NCBI GenBank assembly: GCA_964391765.1
Contig: CAYMNG010000025.1
Span: 1 to 24,633 of the forward strand
Length of the DNA: 24,633 nucleotides
Reading direction: 5' to 3'
Source: UBA10649 sp964391765
Lineage (GTDB): Bacteria > Actinomycetota > Actinomycetes > S36-B12
Shown here one piece after another: positions 6,877-14,650 of the stretch. A program made the position numbers and the translations under genes. The notes beneath the pieces are model-generated. The model was not told the DNA's origin and ran no database searches. It saw only the letters and a list, made by a program, of their open reading frames with translations. Numbering within the stretch: the first letter of the stretch is position 1; every line of letters starts with the position of its first letter.

Positions 6877-7163
6877 GATGAGGGGTGCGTGATGACGGAT
6901 CGACTGGTGTGGCGGACACCGACGCTGGTGACGATCTCGGTGTCGATGGACACCGGCGGTGGGCAGGGGTCGAACACCGACGGGCACAGCGGCTCGTACG
7001 TCTGACCCGCCGATCGCTTCGGCAATAGGCCGCCGTGTGGTGGCTTCACCTTCCAGAGGATGAGGGGTGCGTGATGACGGATCGACTGATGTGGCGGACA
7101 CCGACGCTGGTGACGATCTCGGTGTCGTTGGACACCGGCTACGGCCAGGGGTCGAACACCGAC
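6877..7163 (+). repeat. Tandem direct duplication covering precursors A2 and A3
   Basis: Copy 1 (6877-6981) and copy 2 (7059-7163) are 182 bases apart in register and differ at only about six positions over 105 bases. Each includes the same ribosome binding site (GAGGGG six bases before ATG), the whole leader, and the core up to the ring Asp. Similarity falls off after the Asp codon, so the duplication has kept leader and ring but let the tails diverge. The 68 bases between the genes hold no other feature I can support. Confidence 0.85.
6892..7005 (+). CDS. Lasso peptide precursor A2 (37 aa)
   Basis: A short gene with a strong ribosome binding site (GAGGGG, six-base spacing). The leader shares W7-R-T-P10-x-L12, V17-S18 and D20-T21 with precursor A1 on the other strand. 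With T21 at -2 the core is GGQGSNTDGHSGSYV, and Asp30 is residue 8 of the core. If the cut is directly after T21, the ring would be Gly1–Asp9. Either size is allowed for lasso peptides. The tail is seven residues long with a penultimate Tyr. The gene is divergent from the cyclase across 182 bases, which should hold both promoters. I could not assign these boxes with confidence. Confidence 0.8.
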   Translation: MTDRLVWRTPTLVTISVSMDTGGGQGSNTDGHSGSYV

Positions 7164-7187
7164 TTCAACGGCGGCTCGGACCACTGA
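7074..7187 (+). CDS. Lasso peptide precursor A3 (37 aa)
   Basis: A near-identical tandem copy of precursor A2. The leader differs only at residues 6 and 19, and the ring keeps GQGSNTD. The tail is FNGGSDH instead of GHSGSYV. The ring Asp is residue 30 in both. Cutting after G22 (T21 at -2) would put Tyr23 at core position 1, which is unusual. Cutting after T21 gives Gly1–Asp9. This copy therefore argues for a 9-residue ring and a Thr at -1 in A2 and A3. It ends in Asp-His, with one Ser three residues from the end. Confidence 0.8.
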   Translation: MTDRLMWRTPTLVTISVSLDTGYGQGSNTDFNGGSDH

Positions 7188-7212
7188 CCTGTTCGCCCGC
7201 GCGCCGGCTGAC

Positions 7213-7246
7213 GGTGCGCGGCGGTTCGCGCACCCGCACGTAGACT
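7213..7246 (+). promoter_or_regulatory. Stem-loop and leaderless -10 box before the DUF5318 gene
   Basis: GGTGCGCG (7213-7220) and CGCGCACC (7227-7234) form an 8-bp stem with a 6-base loop, a possible end for the precursor A3 transcript. TAGACT at 7241-7246 lies six bases before the GTG at 7253, the distance of a leaderless promoter -10 box. I see no convincing -35 box. Confidence 0.45.
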
Positions 7247-7252
7247 GCCCGA

Positions 7253-7768
7253 GTGGCGGCACCGCGAAAGTCGGCGATCCGCGGAACCATCGCGCGCGGT
7301 GTCGGTTCGTCGTCGGGTCGACGTAACGAGCCGCTACCACCGCCGGAGGTGGTGACCCACCCCGATCGACCCAGACGCGTCGTCGACCACGGACTGGACC
7401 GGCGCGCGGCTCTCGTCCGACTGCATGCCGGTACCGCGGCGTTGACCTCCGACGTCTGCGACGCCGATCCCTACCTGCTTCGAGCCGCCCGGTTCCACGG
7501 TGAGCCGGCCGGCGGACCGTGCCCGGCCTGCCGTGACCGCGACCTGGTCACCGTCACCTACGTCTACGGCGCCGAGTTGGGACCCTACAGCGGCCGCGTG
7601 CGCGCGAGCGCGGAACTGCCCACGATGGCCTTCGAGTACGGCGCATTCTCGGTGTACGTCGTCGAGGTGTGCCAACGGTGCCACTGGAACTTCCTGCTGC
7701 GCACCTACGTCCTAGGCGACGGCGTCCCGCGCCGGCCGCCGCCGACCCCGCGGGACCTGCTGGACTAG
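7253..7768 (+). CDS. DUF5318 family protein
   Basis: A 171-aa actinobacterial conserved protein of unknown function. It has two zinc-knuckle-like Cys pairs, CPACRDRD (about residues 89-96) and CQRCHW (about 141-146), surrounding a strand-rich segment (VTVTYVYGAELGPYSGRVRA). The four Cys suggest a structural zinc site. The gene lies directly upstream of ponA1, as Rv0049 does in M. tuberculosis, and the frame starts with GTG at 7253, close behind a -10-like box. There are 47 bases between it and ponA1, so they may be co-transcribed. The N-terminal 40 residues are basic and low-complexity. Confidence 0.85.
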   Translation: MAAPRKSAIRGTIARGVGSSSGRRNEPLPPPEVVTHPDRPRRVVDHGLDRRAALVRLHAGTAALTSDVCDADPYLLRAARFHGEPAGGPCPACRDRDLVTVTYVYGAELGPYSGRVRASAELPTMAFEYGAFSVYVVEVCQRCHWNFLLRTYVLGDGVPRRPPPTPRDLLD

Positions 7769-7815
7769 CGCGGACCCGTGCCCGTGGGGGATCCACCCGG
7801 ACGAACGAAGGACCA

Positions 7816-9942
7816 ATGGCGAAGACACCGAGGCAGCGTCGACGTGGACGGTGGCTGCTGTGGCTGGGTGCCGTGATCGTCGGCGTCGTCGCGGTCGGTG
7901 CGATCGTCTTCGCGGTGGCCCTGGCCCGCACGACCGTGCCGTCGCCGAACGAACTGACCACCAGCGAGGCGACGGTCGTCTACTGGGCCGACGGTCGGAC
8001 CGAGATCGGCCGACTCAACGACTCGACCCGGCGCAGCGTGCCGCTCGCCGACGTCCCGATCGACGTCCAGCACGCCGTGCTCGCCGCCGAGGACCGCGGC
8101 TTCTACGAGCACGGCGGAGTGTCCCCGATCGGCATCGCCCGCGCCGTGTGGAACAACCTGACCGGCGGGTCGACCCAGGGTGGTTCGACGATCACCCAGC
8201 AGTACGCGAAGAACGCGTACCTGACGCAGGCGCGCACCTGGGATCGCAAGGTCCGTGAACTCCTGCTGGCGACCAAGCTCGAGACGGTCGTGTCCAAGGA
8301 CTCGATCCTCGAGGACTACCTCAACACGATCTACTTCGGTCGGGGCGCGGACGGCATCGAGGCGGCGGCGATCGCCTTCTTCGGGGTCCCGGCCAGCGAT
8401 CTGTCCGTGGAGCAGGGGGCCGTGCTCGCGTCGATGATCAAGTCCCCCAGCAGGTTGGCGCCGGAGAAGGACCTGCCCGCGCTCAAGGCGCGCTGGGCGT
8501 ACGTCATGGACGCGATGGTCGAGCAGGGCTGGCTCACCGCGCAGCAGCGGTCGACCGCACAGTTCCCGAAGATCAAGAAGGTACGGGCCAAGGACCGGCT
8601 CGGCGGGCAGGTCGGGTTCATGCTGACGATGGTCGAGCAGCAGTTGGTCGACCTCGGCTTCGACGAGACCCAGATCCAGCGCGGCGGCCTGCAGATCACC
8701 ACGACGTTCGACCAGAAGGCGCAGAAGGCGGCGACCGCCGCCGTCCGCAAGGCCGGCCCGGACACCGGGACCACGGGCCTGCGCATCGGCCTGGCGGCGG
8801 TCCGACCGGGCACCGGCGAGGTCGTCGCGATCTACGGCGGCCGCAACTTCATCGACGACCAGATCAACAACGCGACCCGCCAGTTCGCCCAGGCCGGATC
8901 GACGTTCAAGCCGTTCGCGCTGGCCGCGGCGACCGAGCAGGGGATCCCCCTGTCGTCGATCTGGCCGGGGGACTCGCCGTCGACCGTCGACGGCTACACC
9001 TTCGACAACTACGGCAACCGGTCCTATGGCGACGTCACCCTCCTGCAGGCGACCCAGGACAGCATCAACTCCGCGTACGTGCATCTGGAGTCCGACATCG
9101 GCGTCGACGCGGTTGCCGACGCCGCCCAGCGCGCCGGCGTGCCCGCCGACACCCCCGGTATCGACCAGCGCAACCTCACCTTCGTCCTGGGCACGTCCTC
9201 GCCCGCGGCCGTCGACATGGCGACGGCGTACGCGACCTTCGCCGCGCGCGGTCGGCATGTCGCCCCGACCGTCGTCACCCGGGTCGTCGGCTCGAACGGC
9301 GGGCTGCTGTACGAGGCGACGCCGCGGCCGGACGCGGCCTTCGACACCGACACCGCCGACACCGTCACCTACGCGCTGACCAAGGTCGTGACCGACGGGA
9401 CGGCCTTCGCGGCGCAGGCCCTGGGCCGGCCGGCCGCGGCCAAGACCGGGACGACCGACGACAACAAGAGCGCGTGGTTCGTCGGGTACACCCCGCAGTT
9501 GGCGACCGCCGTGTTGATGGCCAAGGAGGACGCCGACGGCCTCCCGGTGTCCCTGGCCGGCACCGGCGGACTGACGACGGTGACCGGCGGGTCCTTCCCG
9601 GCGGCGATCTGGACGGCGTTCATGAAGGGCGCGCTGGCGGGCCTTCCCCGCGTCGACTTCGCGCCACCGCCGCCGGGGGTCGCGGTGCCCCGGCACTGCC
9701 CGTCGTCGCTGTCGTCGCCGGACGAGAAGGTCCCCGTCGGGTGCCCGACGCCACCGGTCGTGCCGGAGTTCTCCAACCCCGCCGCACCGCCGTCGCCGAC
9801 TACACTGCCGCCGTCGCCGACCGAACCGACGGCACCGCCGGTCACCCCCGAGCCGAGCCCGACCCCAACCGACGACACGGTCTTCACCCCCGAGCCCAGT
9901 CCCGCCGCCGCCGGCCCGATCCAGGAGGGCGCCGTCCCGTGA
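7816..9942 (+). CDS. ponA1: Bifunctional penicillin-binding protein (class A PBP, PonA1-like)
   Basis: A 708-aa membrane-anchored peptidoglycan synthase. A basic N-terminus and one membrane helix (about 14-37) precede the GT51 transglycosylase domain with AEDRGFYEHGG (Glu92) and GGSTITQQYAKN (122-133). The transpeptidase domain has STFK (Ser362 nucleophile, Lys365), SIN (416-418) and KTG (543-545). The last 75 residues are a Pro/Thr/Ser-rich tail outside the membrane, as in mycobacterial PonA1. I chose the ATG at 7816 rather than the open upstream frame because the basic-plus-helix anchor starts there and it follows DUF5318. The stop overlaps the next gene's start (GTGA). It polymerises glycan strands and cross-links peptides in the cell wall. 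Confidence 0.95.
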   Translation: MAKTPRQRRRGRWLLWLGAVIVGVVAVGAIVFAVALARTTVPSPNELTTSEATVVYWADGRTEIGRLNDSTRRSVPLADVPIDVQHAVLAAEDRGFYEHGGVSPIGIARAVWNNLTGGSTQGGSTITQQYAKNAYLTQARTWDRKVRELLLATKLETVVSKDSILEDYLNTIYFGRGADGIEAAAIAFFGVPASDLSVEQGAVLASMIKSPSRLAPEKDLPALKARWAYVMDAMVEQGWLTAQQRSTAQFPKIKKVRAKDRLGGQVGFMLTMVEQQLVDLGFDETQIQRGGLQITTTFDQKAQKAATAAVRKAGPDTGTTGLRIGLAAVRPGTGEVVAIYGGRNFIDDQINNATRQFAQAGSTFKPFALAAATEQGIPLSSIWPGDSPSTVDGYTFDNYGNRSYGDVTLLQATQDSINSAYVHLESDIGVDAVADAAQRAGVPADTPGIDQRNLTFVLGTSSPAAVDMATAYATFAARGRHVAPTVVTRVVGSNGGLLYEATPRPDAAFDTDTADTVTYALTKVVTDGTAFAAQALGRPAAAKTGTTDDNKSAWFVGYTPQLATAVLMAKEDADGLPVSLAGTGGLTTVTGGSFPAAIWTAFMKGALAGLPRVDFAPPPPGVAVPRHCPSSLSSPDEKVPVGCPTPPVVPEFSNPAAPPSPTTLPPSPTEPTAPPVTPEPSPTPTDDTVFTPEPSPAAAGPIQEGAVP

Positions 9943-11420
9943 CGACGACGCAGCCGGATCCGGTCGACGCCGAGCCGGTCGTTCCCGAAGCCGTCGCCCC
10001 CGAAGCGCCGTTCGTGCTGCCCGGGTTCACCGATCCGGTCGTCGCCAGCTCCCTCGGCGGGATCGGTGGCCGGCTGGGCCGATGGGCGCGGGTCGGCGTC
10101 TCCCGCTGGACGCCGGTCCGGGTACTCGTCGTCGTCGGCGCGCTGGCCTACGCACTGGGTTATGTGCTCGACCTGTCCTGCCGACGTCAGTTGTGGGCGA
10201 GCCCGGAGCGGTACGAGCACCTGTGCTACACCGACATCGCGCCGCTGTACCAACTGCGCGGATTCGCCGATCACCTGATCCCCTACGTGCAGACACTGCC
10301 GGGGCAGCATCCGCTGGAGTACCCGGTGCTCACCGGTGCGTTCATGCTGGTGGCCGGGTGGGTCACGTCGGCGATCCACGCGGTGCTCCCGGGCGAGGCG
10401 GCGTCGGTCGTGTTCTTCGACGTCAACGTCGTCCTGTTGTCCGTGGCCTACCTGATCACGGTCGTCACGACGGCGCTGGTGGTCCGTCGCCGGCCGTGGG
10501 ACGCGGCGATGGTCGCGCTCGCGCCGACGATGATCCTCGCCGCGACGGTGAACTGGGACCTGCTGCCGTTGGCGTTCGTCGGCGCCGGACTTCTGCTGTG
10601 GGCGCGCCGGCACCCGGTCGCGGCCGGTGCCATGCTCGGCCTGGCCGTGTCGGCGAAGTTCTATCCGGTCGTACTCCTCGGCGGGTTCGCGCTGCTGACG
10701 ATCCGATCGGGTCGGTGGCGGGCCTTCGGCGCGCTGTTGGCCGGCTTCGCCGGCTCGTGGCTGGTCGTGAACGTGCCGGTGATGCTCGCCGACTTCGACG
10801 GGTGGGCCTACTTCTACCGGTTCTCCCAGGACCGCGGCGTCGACTTCGGCTCCATCTGGTACGCGCTGACCCAGACCGGCGCGGGCGGCATTCCGGCCGA
10901 CAGCCTGAACACGGTCGCGACGGTCTCGTTCGCGGTGCTGTGCGCCCTGATCGCCTGGCTCGTGCTCGCCGCACCGCGGCGGCCGCGGCTGGCGGCGGTG
11001 CTGTTCTTGATCGTCGCCGCGTTCGTCCTGACCAACAAGGTCTACTCCCCGCAGTACTCGCTGTGGCTGGTCCCGCTGGCGGTCCTCGCCCGGCCGCGCT
11101 GGCGGGACTTCCTGGTCTGGCAGTCCGGCGAGGTCGTGTACTTCGTCGCGATCTGGTGGTTCCTCGTGCAGTACGGGATCGACGGGACCAAGGGCCTGTC
11201 CGGCCCGGAGTACACCGTCGCGATCGTCATCCGGGTGTTGGCGACGCTGTACTTCGCCGCGCTCGTCGTGCAGGACGTCATCACCCCGCAGACCGATCCG
11301 GTGCGCACGGACGGCTGCACCGACGACGTCGACGATCCGGCGGGCGGGGTGTTCGACGGCGCCCCCGACGTGGTCCGGCTCGGTCGCCGCCCCCACCCTC
11401 ACACCGCCGACACGACCTGA
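9939..11420 (+). CDS. GT87-family polyprenol-phosphate mannosyltransferase-like membrane protein
   Basis: A 493-aa polytopic membrane protein with about ten hydrophobic segments, a cytoplasmic Pro-rich N-terminus and the GT87 (DUF2029) pattern: DIAPLYQLRGF and HPLEYPVLTG in the first large outer loop, then WDLLPLAFVGAG and AVSAKFYPVVLLGG. These GT-C enzymes use polyprenyl-phosphate sugars on the outer face of the membrane. In mycobacteria relatives act in lipomannan or arabinogalactan synthesis, and the gene after ponA1 (Rv0051) is of this family. The GTG start at 9939 overlaps the ponA1 TGA, so the two are translationally coupled. A terminator follows three bases after the stop. The exact sugar acceptor cannot be told from sequence. 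Confidence 0.88.
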   Translation: MTTTQPDPVDAEPVVPEAVAPEAPFVLPGFTDPVVASSLGGIGGRLGRWARVGVSRWTPVRVLVVVGALAYALGYVLDLSCRRQLWASPERYEHLCYTDIAPLYQLRGFADHLIPYVQTLPGQHPLEYPVLTGAFMLVAGWVTSAIHAVLPGEAASVVFFDVNVVLLSVAYLITVVTTALVVRRRPWDAAMVALAPTMILAATVNWDLLPLAFVGAGLLLWARRHPVAAGAMLGLAVSAKFYPVVLLGGFALLTIRSGRWRAFGALLAGFAGSWLVVNVPVMLADFDGWAYFYRFSQDRGVDFGSIWYALTQTGAGGIPADSLNTVATVSFAVLCALIAWLVLAAPRRPRLAAVLFLIVAAFVLTNKVYSPQYSLWLVPLAVLARPRWRDFLVWQSGEVVYFVAIWWFLVQYGIDGTKGLSGPEYTVAIVIRVLATLYFAALVVQDVITPQTDPVRTDGCTDDVDDPAGGVFDGAPDVVRLGRRPHPHTADTT

Positions 11421-11422
11421 CT

Positions 11423-11459
11423 GGTTGGTTTCGCGGCCGAAATGGCCGGCAAACCAACC
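11423..11459. terminator. Bidirectional terminator between GT87 gene and alr
   Basis: GGTTGGTTT (11423-11431) pairs with AAACCAACC (11451-11459), and an inner CGGCC/GGCCG stem lies within. The hairpin sits between the convergent stops at 11420 and 11485 and can serve both transcripts. No long T-run follows. Confidence 0.75.
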
Positions 11460-11484
11460 GTCTGGGTCGTCTCGGCGGTTGGGG

Positions 11485-12654
11485 CTAGAGGCCGAGGACC
11501 GCGTCGAACCGGGAGGTCGTGAACCGGACGTCGGCCGGGAGCTGATCGCCGATCGCCGGCACGACGCATCCCTTCGGCAGCCACAGCATCGACAGTTGCT
11601 GGTGGGGCGGCTCGGCGAACCAGCGCTGCCGGCCCGCCCAGACGAACGGGGAGAGCGCCCGTCCGGCGGCGTCGAGGGCGCCCGTTCCGGCCGTGACGAC
11701 GCGCTGGCGGACCGAGGTCGCGGGCGTGGGCGCGGTCAGGCCGATGCCGTGCGCGGTGCCCCCCGAGACGACGACGAGCGTGCCGTCCTTCGGGCCGGTG
11801 CGCTGGCGGTAGCCCACGCGCGTGCCCGCCGGCAGTGGATGGACAGCCAGGACCGTCCCGGCCGCGTGCAGCGCGGTGCGATCACCCAGCCACAGCCGCG
11901 TGCCGACGCGGGCCCGGACGATCACGTCGGGCACGGCCGCCGCGACGACGGCGAGCTCGTCATCGTCCAGGTGCGACACCCAGGCGCGTGACGCCGGGGA
12001 GTTGTGCCCGGCCCACACCTGCGTCTGGACCTGCCACAGACCGGCCCAGCGAACGACCTCGCGCGCCTTCGCCGTGCCCGGCAGCGCGCTGCTCGCCGGG
12101 GGGCGGCCGACCTCGGCCGGTTGGGCGATCGGCAGGTGCAGTGCCAGGCCGTCGACGAGGACGCGGCCGCGCGCGAAGGCCTCGCGCACGACGGGGTCGG
12201 CCAGTGTGCGCAGCAGATCGGCCTCCTCGAACCCGAACCGCTGCATCGACGTTCGTGCCTCGAGCATGACGCGCACCGAACCCGGTCCGGTGGCCAGGGC
12301 GGTGAGCGCCTCGTGCGAGGCGACGGTGCGGATCACCCGGCCGGCGTACAGGTGCTGGCCGACGTCCCACCACGAGTCGGCCGCCAGCCGGTCGCGCGGG
12401 TCGAAGGGCTCGAGCACGACGATGTCGAACGTGCCGTAGGCGGCGACCTCGGCGACCTCGGCGACCGTGCCGACCGCGACCGTGTCGACGCCCAGGCGAA
12501 GCGCCTCGTCGGCGAGGGTCCGCTGGCCCAGGCCGTACCCGTTCGCCTTGATGACCGGCACGAGAGGTGCCCCGGTCGCATGACGGACACTCGCCGAGAC
12601 GGTGTCCTGGTGGCCGCGCCAGCGCTCGGCGTCGATGTGGACCGCGAAGGCCAT
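11485..12654 (-). CDS. Alanine racemase-like PLP enzyme
   Basis: A 389-aa fold-type III PLP protein. VPVIKANGYGLG places the PLP-binding Lys at residue 36. VRVMLEARTSMQRFGFEE and the C-terminal beta domain with VIVRARVGTRLWLGDRT and GTRVGYRQRT follow the alanine racemase layout. It would interconvert L- and D-alanine for peptidoglycan, but the sequence is divergent from canonical Alr (for example WAGHNSPASRAWVSHL near the middle), so another amino acid is possible. It is the last gene of a minus-strand operon. Its ATG follows the FemX-like gene's stop by one base, which supports a shared role in cell-wall peptide assembly. The same pair occurs next to rpsF in Streptomyces. Confidence 0.85.
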   Translation of the reverse strand: MAFAVHIDAERWRGHQDTVSASVRHATGAPLVPVIKANGYGLGQRTLADEALRLGVDTVAVGTVAEVAEVAAYGTFDIVVLEPFDPRDRLAADSWWDVGQHLYAGRVIRTVASHEALTALATGPGSVRVMLEARTSMQRFGFEEADLLRTLADPVVREAFARGRVLVDGLALHLPIAQPAEVGRPPASSALPGTAKAREVVRWAGLWQVQTQVWAGHNSPASRAWVSHLDDDELAVVAAAVPDVIVRARVGTRLWLGDRTALHAAGTVLAVHPLPAGTRVGYRQRTGPKDGTLVVVSGGTAHGIGLTAPTPATSVRQRVVTAGTGALDAAGRALSPFVWAGRQRWFAEPPHQQLSMLWLPKGCVVPAIGDQLPADVRFTTSRFDAVLGL

Positions 12655-12655
12655 G

Positions 12656-13822
12656 TCACCCCCTCCGGGCGAGGTATGTGCGAAATCCCTTGGCCCACAA
12701 CGGTCGCAGGACGTAGTCCCATTCACCCACATATTCTTGGGCGTAGCCGCCCGTGCCGACCTTGAACTGGACCAGGCCGAACAGGTGGTTCTCCGGGTCG
12801 AGGGTGTCGGCGATGCCGCGCAGGTCGTAGACCGAGCAGCCGGCCGCGTGCGCGTCCTGCAGCATGCGCCACTGCAGTGCGTTCGACGGACGCACGTCGC
12901 GGTCGGCCGTCGTCGACGCCCCGTACGAGTACCAGGCGTGGTCGCCGACGCGGACCATGACCGTCGCGGCGGCCACATGACCGCCGTGGTCGGCGAGGTA
13001 CAGGCCGAACCGCTCGGTGCCGTCGGCGTCGAGGGCGTCCCACATGCGCTCGAAGTACGCCAGGGCGCGCGGGGTGAAGCGATCCCGGGCCGCCGTCTCG
13101 ACGTAGACCGCGTGGAAGGCCGGCAGGTCGGCGCGCGTGCCGCGACGAACACCCACCCCGGCCTTGTCCGCCTTGCGGATGTTCCGGCGCCACAACTGGT
13201 TGAAGCCGGCGAACACGTCGTCGAGGCTGCGACCGGCCAGCGGAACGCAGAAGACGTAGCGCGGCTGGACGTCGCCGAAGCCGGCACCGGTCGCCGGTCG
13301 TTGGGTCCAGCCGGTCGCGGCGAGCCGTTCGACGACCTTCGCCGCCGGCCCGCTGTGCCAGTCGGCCATGACCTCGCCGAGCCGGTCCGGCCGGTCGCCG
13401 GCGGCGAGCGCGGACTTCACCGTCGCGGCCTGCCAGCGGCGCAGTGCGACCGGCGGGCCCATCTTCACCTGGAAGGCGCCGCGCGAACGGCAGTGCGCGA
13501 GCAGCGGGGTCAGCCACTCGTCCAGCGCGATCCCGGGGTGCTCGGTGCGCAGCCAGTCGATGTCCGGGCCCTCGGGCAGGTACGCCAGCGACCGTCGGGG
13601 CAGCCGGGGTACGCCGCGGTACAGCACGAGCCCGGCGCCGACGAGACGCGAACCGAGGAACCACCCGACGGACTCCCCGCGCCAGCCGGCCTTGACCTGT
13701 GCCCACTGCGGCAGTTGCAGGAAGGACACCGACGCGCGCGTGTCGATCCACTGCGCGTGCTGGTCGGCGGTGATCGCGCGGACGGTCAGCGCGGGGCGCG
13801 CGGTGGCGGGCGCCGCGCTCAC
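12656..13822 (-). CDS. FemAB/FemX-like peptidoglycan bridge-forming aminoacyltransferase
   Basis: A 388-aa member of the FemABX family: two GNAT-like domains that use aminoacyl-tRNA to add residues to lipid II. Recognisable segments are SFLQLPQWAQVKAGW (about 33-47), a middle FNQLWRRNIRKADKAGVGV typical of the family, and a C-terminal YDLRGIADTLDPENHLFGL then QFKVGTGGYAQEYVGEWDYV. GTG 13822 overlaps the xth stop (GTGA), and the next gene, alr, starts one base after its stop. The partner racemase suggests that D- or L-alanine handling and bridge formation are made together. The added residue is not predictable here. Confidence 0.88.
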   Translation of the reverse strand: MSAAPATARPALTVRAITADQHAQWIDTRASVSFLQLPQWAQVKAGWRGESVGWFLGSRLVGAGLVLYRGVPRLPRRSLAYLPEGPDIDWLRTEHPGIALDEWLTPLLAHCRSRGAFQVKMGPPVALRRWQAATVKSALAAGDRPDRLGEVMADWHSGPAAKVVERLAATGWTQRPATGAGFGDVQPRYVFCVPLAGRSLDDVFAGFNQLWRRNIRKADKAGVGVRRGTRADLPAFHAVYVETAARDRFTPRALAYFERMWDALDADGTERFGLYLADHGGHVAAATVMVRVGDHAWYSYGASTTADRDVRPSNALQWRMLQDAHAAGCSVYDLRGIADTLDPENHLFGLVQFKVGTGGYAQEYVGEWDYVLRPLWAKGFRTYLARRG

Positions 13823-14634
13823 GCCGGCTCGCCGTCGAGCTCGCCGTCGAGCTCGCCGTCGAGGTCGAGGACGACCGGGGCGTGGTCCGAGGCCCCCTTG
13901 CCCTTGCGCTCCTCGCGGTCGACCCACGCGTCACGCACTCGCGCGCCGAACGCGGGGTTGGCGTAGGCGAGGTCGATGCGCATGCCCCAGCCGCGGTGGA
14001 AGGACCCGTTGCGGTAGTCCCAGAACGTGTACGGCTCGCCCCTGAGCGCGCGGGGGTGTATCTCGCTCAGCCCGACGTCGCCCAGCGCGGTCACCGCGGC
14101 GCGCTCGGCGGGGGTGACGTGGGTCGAGTCGGCGAAGGCGGCTATGTCCCAGACGTCGGCGTCGGTCGGGGCCACGTTGTAGTCGCCGATGACGGCCAGC
14201 GGGAGGTCGGGTGCGGCGGTGATCTCCGTGGCGACGGTCGCGCGCAGCGCGGCGAGCCAGCGCAGTTTGTACGCGTAGTGGTCGTGGTCGGGTTCGCGGC
14301 CGTTGGGCACGTAGATGCTCCACACTCGCACCCCGCCGCAGGTGGCGCCGACCGCCCGGGGCTCGACGACGCCGTCGTACTCCGGCTGGGCGGTCAGGTC
14401 CAGCACGACGTCGTCGACGCCGACGCGGCTGAGGATCGCCACGCCGTTCCATCGCCCGTCCCCGTGCGCGACGACCTGGTAGCCGAGGGCCTCGATCGGC
14501 GCCGCGGGGAACGCGTCCGACGTGCACTTGAGCTCCTGCAGCGCGACGACGTCGGTCCCGGTGCGCTCCAGCCAGGCCACCACGCGGGGCAGGCGCGCGG
14601 TGATGGAGTTGACGTTCCAGGTCGCGATCCGCAC
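13819..14634 (-). CDS. xth: Exodeoxyribonuclease III (AP endonuclease family)
   Basis: A 271-aa DNA repair nuclease of the ExoIII/APE1 fold. MRIATWNVNSITARLPRVV at the N-terminus, LQELKCTSDAFP with the catalytic Glu, WSIYVPNGREPD, IGDYNVAPTDADVWD (Asp and Asn of the active site) and the C-terminal GMRIDLAYANP and GASDHAPVVLDL (SDH motif) are all present. It cuts at abasic sites and degrades one strand from 3' ends. It heads the xth–FemX–alr operon. TAGGGT lies seven bases before the GTG start, so the transcript is probably leaderless. After the normal end the protein has an extra acidic tail of LDGE repeats (13827-13862). Confidence 0.95.
   Translation of the reverse strand: MRIATWNVNSITARLPRVVAWLERTGTDVVALQELKCTSDAFPAAPIEALGYQVVAHGDGRWNGVAILSRVGVDDVVLDLTAQPEYDGVVEPRAVGATCGGVRVWSIYVPNGREPDHDHYAYKLRWLAALRATVATEITAAPDLPLAVIGDYNVAPTDADVWDIAAFADSTHVTPAERAAVTALGDVGLSEIHPRALRGEPYTFWDYRNGSFHRGWGMRIDLAYANPAFGARVRDAWVDREERKGKGASDHAPVVLDLDGELDGELDGEPA
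13827..13862 (-). repeat. Three perfect 12-bp tandem repeats at the end of xth
   Basis: GCTCGCCGTCGA is repeated three times without change. On the coding strand this gives an in-frame acidic LDGE repeat in the C-terminal tail of exonuclease III, just before its stop and the start of the FemX-like gene. Length variation between strains by slippage would keep the frame. Confidence 0.8.
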
Positions 14635-14650
14635 CCTGCGAACCCTAGCC
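14635..14650 (-). promoter_or_regulatory. Leaderless -10 box of xth
   Basis: On the minus strand TAGGGT (14647 to 14642) is followed by seven bases and then the GTG start at 14634. That matches the TANNNT spacing of leaderless actinobacterial genes. I see no clear -35 box. Confidence 0.45.

Noticed and set aside
6710..6919. Longer lasso cyclase starting at 6919
   Set aside because: The extension overlaps precursor A2 on the other strand and lacks the glutaminase-like start; MSGVFG with a good ribosome binding site begins at 6709.
6877..7163. CRISPR or other short-repeat array
   Set aside because: Only two copies, each an open reading frame with its own ribosome binding site; they are duplicated precursor genes.
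12655..13287. Alanine racemase extended to 13287
   Set aside because: The open frame upstream of 12654 is a shadow of the FemX-like gene; the family begins at MAFAVHIDAERW.
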